Under the pieces are notes generated by a model, which saw nothing but the letters and a program-made list of their open reading frames with translations, searched no databases and was not told the DNA's origin. Source: Xestospongia bergquistia (taxonomy: Eukaryota > Porifera > Demospongiae > Haplosclerida > Petrosiidae). Taken from it: a stretch of DNA of 64,000 nt. Location of the stretch: NCBI GenBank assembly GCA_963965975.1, contig OZ014421.1:1307001-1371000 (forward strand), read 5' to 3'. Below, in pieces: positions 57,470 through 64,000 of the stretch. How positions within the stretch are numbered: position 1 is the first letter of the stretch; each line of letters starts with the position of its first letter. The position numbers and the translations under genes are program-made.

Positions 57470-57711
57470 ATTAAAAAAACACAAAGTTAATTTAACATTT
57501 ATTTTTTGCAATGTAAATAGATAGATTACTATAGAATGTAGAATTCTTGTGTATATTGCTCACTGCATAACTTGTTGGAATGTTGTACTTTTACATACTA
57601 ACAAAGTATACAATGAGTAATTCATGTAAATTCTACATTCCATAGTAATCCACCAATGTAAAGTGCAAAATAATTGTTAAAGTGACATATTATTTTTAAA
57701 TTTTAATAGTG
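57470..57711. repeat. Palindromic MITE-like end of the 3.75-kb element
   Basis: Contains long inverted arms: a GTAAATAGATAGATTACTAT stretch near 57517 against its complement near 57615-57665, around a core with TGTACTTTTACATAC. The arms and core match 62095-62265 in reverse orientation, so a short deletion derivative of the same family exists there. Confidence 0.7.
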
Positions 57712-58163
57712 TGTGACAATTGGATCTTGATGGAAAAATTATGGCAGAAACTGGAGAGCTAGTGAAGAGAATACTAAAGTGGCCGAGGTATCATTCTAAT
57801 ACTGCAGCTGTTATGGCTTTGGAGGTTCCAACGAGGAGGTACAGAATTTTGGTAAGGAAATTAGGCTTTCTCCATCATGTCATTGTTAGTAATCCTGTCA
57901 GCCTGACTGGACGTGTGATGCCTGGCACTCTGTGATGATGCTGATTCATTATGTCTGGTGAAGGAGTGCAAGGCGCTGGAGGAGTGGTGTGGATCGACTT
58001 TCACAGATACATCCTCAGTGGGAGTTTGTGTTCAGTCAGGGAGACGAAGAAAGAAATTCTTGAGCTCGATAAAGAGAAGCGTGGAGACAGATGCTTTGAG
58101 AAGGCCCCTATGATTGCAGAGGTGTCGAGATGGATTGGTGCCAAATTGTGCCCACTCGAATGA
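57712..58163 (+). mobile_element. LINE (non-LTR retrotransposon) remnant, right part
   Basis: Continues the LINE from 53960: C-D-N-W-I-L, then after a frameshift G-E-L-V-K-R-I-L-K-W-P-R-Y-H-S-N-T, A-L-E-V-P-T-R-R and R-K-L-G-F-L. A second broken frame follows with I-L-S-G-S-L-C-S-V-R-E-T-K-K-E and K-A-P-M-I-A-E-V. It ends about 70 bp before the second kelch-kinase gene. Several frameshifts show it is dead. Confidence 0.6.
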
Positions 58164-58235
58164 AACTTTGAACTTTGCATTAATAGCTATTATTGTTGCT
58201 TCCGGCTAAATCGTTAAGATTGACGAAGGTCTGAG

Positions 58236-61200
58236 ATGGATGCATCAGGTATGGTAATAGTTAGTATTTATCTATTGTTATGTGTGTAATCATTTCCACA
58301 GATTATTATGTACCAACAAAGAGGTCAGGTCACTCCACACATATAGTGGGTGACTACCTCTACATGTGGGGTGGTGTTATAGATGGTCTCCCTAAGGTGC
58401 ATGATAATGAAATCAAACAGAGGATGACCTCTGTTATTGAGGTATTTCACTTACCATCTGGTATGTGGGAACAACAACCTACCAATGGCAAACCTCCACT
58501 GGGTGTTGATGGCTATGCATCTACAGTTATTAGTAACAGGATCTATTACTTTGGAGGCTATTGTAATCATGACGAGTGTCGACACAATACTCTCAACTCA
58601 TTAACAACAGATTCATTTACATGGAATGAACAATTTCCAACTAATCCAAGTATGAGTCCAATGATGAAGTCAGGCTGTAGGATGATATCTCTTACATTCA
58701 ATAAAGAGGATTATCTTCTGGTGTTTGGTGGATGGGGTCCACGACCTCCCTCTGAACAACCTGGTGCTCAATACATGAAAGCATATGGTGATAATGTTCG
58801 AACTAATGAACACCACTACTATCAGATATCCAGTGGTAAGATGACTACTATATCATGTTACAATACATTATCTAATTTTACAACTGTTTGTATTCCAGGT
58901 CATTGGAGAGTACCTGATGTCATTGGAAACCCCCCACCTCCATGTAATCACTTCACTCTTACATCACTTCCTAATAACAGAGCTCTGTTATTTGGTGGCT
59001 ATACTCCTGATATTTCTGATGAATCTGTGTACATTGTTCAGTGTACAAAGACTGCAGTGGTGAGCATAATATGTGCTAAGTTAAAGTATTTAGTTATTGC
59101 ATAATATTGTGGAGTAATCAAATTAAAGCTTGAAAGTTGTTCACTGTAAAAATGTATTGGCTTATTTCATATATGGTTATACAGAATGTATGTTGGAGAC
59201 TCTTTACAAAAATGTTAGAACTAATAGTGATTTTTTACAAGAAATGACAGTATTTTCATTTGATAAAATCAAATTATCAAATCAAATCAAATCAAATCAA
59301 ATCAAATCAAATCAGTATTATGTTTATTTTTGCTTTGCTACATACGACCATAAATATACCAATCATTTTTTACAGAATTCTGTTTGAAAACAATTTTAAA
59401 ACCAATTTTATTACAAAATACCTTTTATCAGTCAGAAAGTAGCTACAGTTTTAATAATTTCTTAAACAATTGAGTTCAGGAGATATAATATTTGTTTATA
59501 CTCCTGTCTAAGCTCGATCCATCATTTACTAACTAGTATACAAACTTTGAAGCTTTTGTTTGACATGAATGTTGAGAAACATATATGATTAATTGTATTT
59601 GATTTGTGTCTTATCTGTCCAGCACTGGGAGAAGTTAAACGAACCACTTCCTGAATTAGTGAATTGGCCTCAAAGTAGATGGGATCATGCTGCCACTATT
59701 ATTGGTTATCTACATGTGTTGATTTTGGGTGGATATTCCTCATCTGACTGTTGGTTATTTAACATTAGTACAAAGACATGGACAATGGTTAGCTATCCTG
59801 TGACCTAACTCTATCACAAAGTTAATTTTTTATCTATGATCCATAATATGATGGGATGTAATAGAGAGTGACTATTTGAACATTACCCTCTGAAAGTAAC
59901 CCTCATTTATAGAAAATTTATAATTATAAAAGTTATTATTTTTATGACCCTGATTTTATAGTATAATACTGTAGACCTGTAGTCTTTTGATATATCTGAT
60001 AAAATGTTATAGTCAGTTACTAGAGTACATATATCCACTGATGTTATATGTATAATGACTATTTTTGTAGTAATATCATAACATCATTATTATAATGTCA
60101 TATAGTACACTATATTCCATCTTATAGCTCACTCTACCAGAGTCAGTGACTAAGAGATGGTACCACTCTCTTTCAGTATGGAGTATGTCATCTAACGTCG
60201 TAAGGGTAGTTCAATTTGGGGGATATAGACACCCACACAAACTAAATGATACTACATTGATTGATCTCAGTAAGTACTATGTAGTGATCATTGTATTTTA
60301 TATATAATATACACACTTTATCACTATTAGTACAAATTACTCTAATACTATGGTGTGATGTATTACAAACTAGTCTCATAGCTCAGTACTATTGTAACAT
60401 ACAAATATATCTCACTGTAGTATGTGATAATGATCAGTGGTCTGTGAGAGATATAATAGCTAACCTGAAGTCAACTGAAGAATATCAACTTAAGTTACAA
60501 CAGAAGAGACAAGAAATGTCTGTACAAACTCCACTTATTGTCCAACTACCCACAAGTCGTCCTCTTTCTTTTTCACCATATGAAGTATCACATGAGAAAG
60601 ATAAAGAAATCCAACGTTTAACACAACTACTCAAGGCTACCAGCATAGAGCTAGAAGATACCAAACAACAGCTTATAGATGTGTCAAGGGCTCTTCAAGA
60701 GGACCTCCAGACAAAAGAAGTCCAATTACACCAACTACATCAACAACTTCAAAAGAAAGAAGAGCTGATTTCAGAGTTACAACAAAATCAAGCTGAACTC
60801 CAAATTGAGCATGAAAATAGAGAAAGGTTACTTACACAACAGCTACAAGATCAAGAAGAGCGGGAACGTCAGCAATTACAGGTGATTCAAGAGAGAGAAA
60901 GACTACTAAGTCAGCAACATGGCAATGTTAAACAAGATGTTTGTCAACAAATCCAAGAGTCAACCAATTTTCAACACTCTCACTGGGTAGTGATGAAGGA
61001 CGAGATAGAGATAACTGATGAGATCCTTGGAAAAGGTGGTTGGGGAGAAGTCAAGGTGGCTAAGTTTAGAGGCCTTAGAGTAGCTGCGAAATGTCTTCAT
61101 GAAGTTATCCTGTCATCATATAACATATCAGTTTTTACAAGAGAAATGGAGATTGCTGCTCGAGTACGTCATCCCAATCTCCTCCAGTTCATAGGAGCCA

Positions 61201-61745
61201 CTCAAGTGGGTACTCCTATCATCCTCTCAGAATTAATGCCTTCTAGCCTTCGTAAAGAGCTAGAAGCTGGTCCTCTACCCTATCATGCTGTTCTCACTAT
61301 CAGTAAAGATATAGCCTGTGGAATCAACTATCTCCACCTTTTTAAACCACACCCAATACTACATAGAGATGTCAGTACTGCTAATATTCTTCTTACTCAT
61401 GGACAGTTTGGGTGGAGAGCCAAGGTATCAGACTATGGCTCAGCTAATCTTCAACCAATGATTGGTCACACAATCCATCCAGGTAATCCAATTTATTCAG
61501 CACCAGAAGCTGGTGTACCAAGAGAGCATTCTCCTGCAATGGATGTTTACAGTTATGGTGTTGTCTTGATTGAGATGATAATCCGTCGTATTCCTGATAT
61601 AGCAGAAAGACATCTTCATATTAACGCTATTAAGCCACCAATGTTTAAAGCTCTTATTGAACGATGTTTGAAGGAGAATCGTAGAGAACGTCCAACAATG
61701 TCAGAGATCATAACAGACCTCAATGGACCATTTACTATACAATAA
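58236..61745 (+). CDS. Kelch / coiled-coil / TKL protein kinase, copy 2
   Basis: Multi-exon model with GT-AG junctions: 58236-58248, 58302-58835, 58899-59059, 59623-59787, 60128-60269, 60421-61745 (779 residues). Exons 3 and 4 have the same lengths (161 and 165 bp) and phases as in copy 1. The first exon encodes only Met-Asp-Ala-Ser plus one base. Kelch motifs include Y-L-Y-M-W-G-G, I-Y-Y-F-G-G, L-L-V-F-G-G, A-L-L-F-G-G and L-I-L-G-G. A Gln/Glu-rich coiled coil covers about residues 390-525. The kinase domain (about 531-779) has G-K-G-G-W-G-E-V, V-A-A-K, H-R-D-V-S-T-A-N, D-Y-G and A-P-E. It should be an active cytoplasmic Ser/Thr or dual-specificity kinase. Copies 1 and 2 are most alike in the kinase half and most different in the coiled coil. 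Confidence 0.85.
59278..59314. repeat. (ATCAA)n microsatellite in intron 3 of kelch-kinase copy 2
   Basis: Seven or so perfect copies of a five-base unit inside the intron 59060-59622. It is absent from the matching intron of copy 1. Confidence 0.95.
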
Positions 61746-61831
61746 TATAGTGTATACTATAATTTTTTAGTAGTGACCTTTTTGTAATAGTTTAATCATT
61801 GTACTGTTATGCTTTGCCATTTTAATAATAT

Positions 61832-62275
61832 CACTGTTAAAATTAATATGTGACCTGATTTGCAAAAAGGGACCACTTCTGTCATAACATTTGTGATCTT
61901 ATCTGTGAAAAAAACATTGTTAATAGATACCAAAAAACAATATTGTATACATATAGAATAGTTATGCATATATAACAACTGTATGTATACAAAACTGTTT
62001 TTTAAGATGTTTTAAAAGTTGATTTTTCACAAATGAGGTCACAATTGTTTTGAGTGAAGTGGTCCCATTTTGTAAATCAGGTCACATATGTTATTTTAAC
62101 AACTAATTTGTGCTTCACATGAGTGAACTGCTATGGAATATAGAAGTTATGTGAATTACTCGTACGTGAAAGTACAACATGCCAACCAATTGCACAGTGA
62201 ATAATTTACATGATTTCTATATTCCATAGTAATCTATCTATGTAAATTACAAATTAGTTTTAAAAATGACATATG
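61832..62275. mobile_element. Second CACTG-family MITE, interrupted by a foldback element
   Basis: The left end, CACTGTTAAAATTAATATG, matches the end at 53961. After the nested foldback (61849-62086) it resumes with TTATTTTAACAACTAATTTG and long inverted arms around CTATGGAATATAGAA / TTCTATATTCCATAG. The right end is cut off near 62275, where an array-gene fragment begins. Confidence 0.65.
61849..62086. mobile_element. Foldback/MITE element, copy 2, nested
   Basis: Starts TGTGACCTGATTTGCAAAA and ends with the inverted AAATCAGGTCACA, with TA on both sides (61847-61848 and 62087-62088) as a likely target duplication. It is shorter than copy 1 (238 against about 328 bp) because each arm has fewer 44-bp sub-repeats. 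No coding capacity. Confidence 0.75.
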
Positions 62276-62282
62276 TTATATA

Positions 62283-62456
62283 AGTCCTTTAGCATATTGT
62301 CCACAGAGTATGCCAGATCGATTGAGATGACACTGTGGATCAGGAGAGGTGATTTTAAAATGAACTGTTCCATCATTGCAGTAATCAAAGGGGCAATGAG
62401 GATAAACAATAAAACAGTCTGAGTCATTTTTATAACCAATCCACATATCACCATTG
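62283..62456 (-). pseudogene. Orphan fragment of the array membrane-protein family (Cys-rich module)
   Basis: About 57 codons, open on the minus strand, match the Cys-rich module: G-D-M-W-I-G-Y, C-P-F-D-Y-C and N-R-S-G-I-L-C-G-Q. The next conserved Cys is replaced by Tyr. The middle (V-H-F-K-I-T-S-P-D-P-Q) differs clearly from the local array, so it derives from a more distant member. It is bounded by MITE sequence on one side and retrotransposon DNA on the other. Confidence 0.75.
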
Positions 62457-62597
62457 TAGTAATTCTATACATGCATTGTTTATTTAGTGATGTAATGTAT
62501 TTTGTAATGATGTAATGTGTTTTGATAGTTTCTCTATTTATGTAAGTCGAGTCATTGTTTTGTTCAGAATAATAAAGTTATAACCGAAGTTATCACA
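62455..62597 (+). repeat. Probable 5' LTR of a Ty3/gypsy element
   Basis: The segment starts at a TG, ends TATCACA just before the primer-binding site and contains AATAAA at 62571-62576. The left border is uncertain because the second LTR is outside the window. Confidence 0.4.
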
Positions 62598-62599
62598 GT

Positions 62600-62610
62600 T
62601 GGCGACGAGG
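62600..62610 (+). other. Primer-binding site complementary to the tRNA-Ser(GCT) 3' end
   Basis: TGGCGACGAGG lies 2 bp after the LTR end. It is the complement of the CCTCGTCGCCA terminus of animal tRNA-Ser(GCT), which I recall from known tRNA sequences. Confidence 0.65.
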
Positions 62611-62626
62611 TTAAAAATTACTCAAA

Positions 62627-62890
62627 ATGGCTCTTCGTGGTTCTGTATCTCAATTCGATGCAAGTACAGAGACTTGGTCACTGTGTGTCGAACGGCTCAA
62701 CCAGTATTTCATCGCAAATGACGTGGTAGATGCCAACAAGAAGCGTGCTATATTTCTCTCTGCTTGTGGTCCGAAAACGTACAAACTTGTACGCAGCTTA
62801 GTAGACGATGCTCCTGATTCCAAATCGTACGATGAACTGGTGAAACTAGTCAAAGAGTTTCATGATCCAAAACCATCTGTTATCGTATAA
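62627..62890 (+). pseudogene. Retrotransposon Gag, N-terminal part
   Basis: An 87-codon frame starting 16 bp after the primer site, with F-D-A-S-T-E-T-W and the Y-F-I-A-N-D stretch typical of gypsy Gag capsid starts. It ends at a TAA that overlaps the next frame (from 62862), so a small indel near 62885 has split Gag. Confidence 0.7.
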
Positions 62891-63794
62891 GTTCAATTCT
62901 CGAGTCAGGGCAATGGACGAATCGATCGTGACATACATTGCAGCGTTACGTCAATTAGCCGAGCACTGTGACTACAAAGACACTCTTCAAGAGATGTTAA
63001 GAGATAGGTTAGTCTGTAGTGTAAATCATGCAGGAATTCAAAAGAGATTACTCGCAGAAAAAGATCTCACATTCACAAAGGCTCTAGACATAGCTCAAGC
63101 CCTAGAAGCTGCTGAAAAGGGGACCAAAGATCTTACTATACAAGATACTACTCAAAATCGAGGTCAAGGACTTAATTACACTTCTCAGGAACGTAACCAA
63201 CGATCCAAATTTACTCCACCTCATACTAGTAAACCATGTCACAGATGTGGAGGTAAACACTCACCCACAATCTGTCGCTTTACAGACTTCGACTGTCATA
63301 ATTGTAAAAGAAGGGGACATATTTCTAGGATGTGTCGAGTGAAGAGCAAACAAGACACCAAACACAAGAACTCTCAGCGAAATCACTTCGTATTAAGTAT
63401 TGCAGAGGAAAAAGTTACTCAAGAGTCCTCAGAGGATGAGTCATATGCTATGTTTACAGCAAGAAGTAGCTCATCAAACCCACTAATTATACATGTGAAA
63501 CTGAACAATGTTTTAGTACCAATGGAATTGGACACAGGTGCCTCTCTAACTGTTATCAACAAATCCACTTACAAGAAAATTTGTGCTGAAAGTGTTAATC
63601 CTATTAAAGAGTCAAAGGTCAAGTTAAAGACTTACACTGGTGAGTGTATTCCCATACTATGTACTATTAATGTACATGTACAGTATGATACACAAGAGGA
63701 AGGTCTGTCACTCCTTGTGGTTGATGGAGGTGGCCCAAATCTTATGGGCAGGGACTGGGTGGGTAAACTCAAAGTGAACCTAGCCATAGTCTAG
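62862..63794 (+). pseudogene. Retrotransposon Gag C-terminal part and retropepsin
   Basis: A 310-codon frame. The first part is the rest of the capsid-like region. Two zinc knuckles follow (C-x2-C-x3-H-x4-C and C-x2-C-x4-H-x4-C, about residues 126-158). Then comes an aspartic protease with the L-D-T-G-A-S active site (about 227) and the L-M-G-R-D-W motif near the end (about 296). The ATG is internal to Gag and not a natural start. The frame closes before reverse transcriptase. Confidence 0.8.
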
Positions 63795-64000
63795 CACCTC
63801 AGACAACATTGAATGAAGTCCTAGATAGACACTCCCCTGTATTCTCTGAAGGCTTAGGTCGCCTAAAAGGGTCAAAGTTCAACTCAGAGTTGATGACAAA
63901 GCTGTTCCTAGATTTTTCAAGCCTAGACCTGTTCCATTTTTATTAAGAAAGAAAGTAGAGACTGAACTAGAAAGATTAGTAACCATGGGTATAATATCAC
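63795..64000 (+). pseudogene. Start of reverse transcriptase, frame-broken and cut by the window edge
   Basis: One frame reads L-N-E-V-L-D-R-H-S-P-V-F-S-E-G-L-G. After a shift near 63870 another reads R-F-F-K-P-R-P-V-P-F and V-T-M-G-I-I. Both are motifs of the N-terminal connection and fingers region of gypsy reverse transcriptase. The remainder lies outside the window. Confidence 0.75.

Larger units (their letters stand above)
53961..57711. mobile_element. 3.75-kb element with CACT.. terminal inverted repeats, inserted in the LINE
   Basis: The left end is CACTGTAAAAATTAATATGT, then CATTTCAACAACTAATTTG. The right end read inward is CACTATTAAAATTT, then AATATGTCACTTTAACAAT. These are about 45-bp imperfect inverted repeats. 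The flanking TG is duplicated (53959-53960 and 57712-57713), and removing the element rejoins the LINE reading frame across F-G-C-D-N-W. Inside are a decayed SAMD3-like gene on the minus strand and a smaller transposon. A related end occurs at 61832. I see no transposase. CACT ends recall CMC/EnSpm-type elements, but a 2-bp duplication is not typical, so the superfamily is left open. Confidence 0.65.
62455..64000 (+). mobile_element. Ty3/gypsy LTR retrotransposon, 5' part, degenerate
   Basis: Order seen: putative LTR, primer-binding site, Gag with zinc knuckles, retropepsin, then the start of reverse transcriptase at the window edge. Several frame breaks make it non-functional as sequenced. 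Confidence 0.85.

Overview
The window looks like a piece of an animal genome, most likely a demosponge such as Amphimedon queenslandica. This is inferred from very AT-rich DNA, short introns (roughly 50-560 bp, one of about 1.1 kb), a kelch/coiled-coil/TKL-kinase gene pair, metazoan-type retroelements and no operon-like packing. I could not check the species by search.

Positions 1-44372 hold a head-to-tail array, all on the minus strand, of one family of large single-exon membrane proteins. There are eight members in order: A (1-1786, runs off the left edge), B (5630-5827, 5' stub), C (6389-9742), D (14663-18001), E (22284-25607, one in-frame stop), F (27168-30777, frameshifted), G (33835-37458) and H (40581-44372). 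Intact members share a signal peptide, an ectodomain of Cys/Asn/Gly-rich right-handed beta-helix repeats, a Cys-rich juxtamembrane module, about nine membrane segments and a short conserved Ser-rich tail ending in an acidic cluster. The ectodomain repeats vary in number; the membrane half is nearly constant. C, D and E form one subfamily. F, G and H form a longer one with an extra stretch of about 90 residues. The 1.5-5 kb gaps are made of recurring related blocks, as expected from repeated duplication and loss.

Right of the array, on the plus strand, are two paralogous multi-exon genes (48674-52802 and 58236-61745). Each encodes a six-motif kelch domain, a Gln-rich coiled coil and a TKL/tyrosine-kinase-like catalytic domain. 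A decayed piece of the same kind of gene lies upstream of F (about 32155-33060), so the receptor-like and kelch-kinase genes have been neighbours, probably head-to-head, for some time.

Between the two kinase genes is a nested repeat landscape. A LINE remnant (53720-53960 and 57712-58163) is split by a 3.75-kb element with CACT.. terminal inverted repeats (53961-57711). That element carries a decayed multi-exon SAM-domain (SAMD3-like) gene on the minus strand and a smaller CAGGG-ended transposon. At the right end are nested foldback/MITE elements, an orphan fragment of the array family (62283-62456) and the 5' part of a broken Ty3/gypsy retrotransposon (about 62455-64000) with a primer site matching the 3' end of tRNA-Ser(GCT).

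The most interesting possibility, an inference, is that the array is a rapidly evolving cell-surface recognition family (self/non-self or microbe sensing) with the neighbouring kelch kinases as possible cytoplasmic partners.
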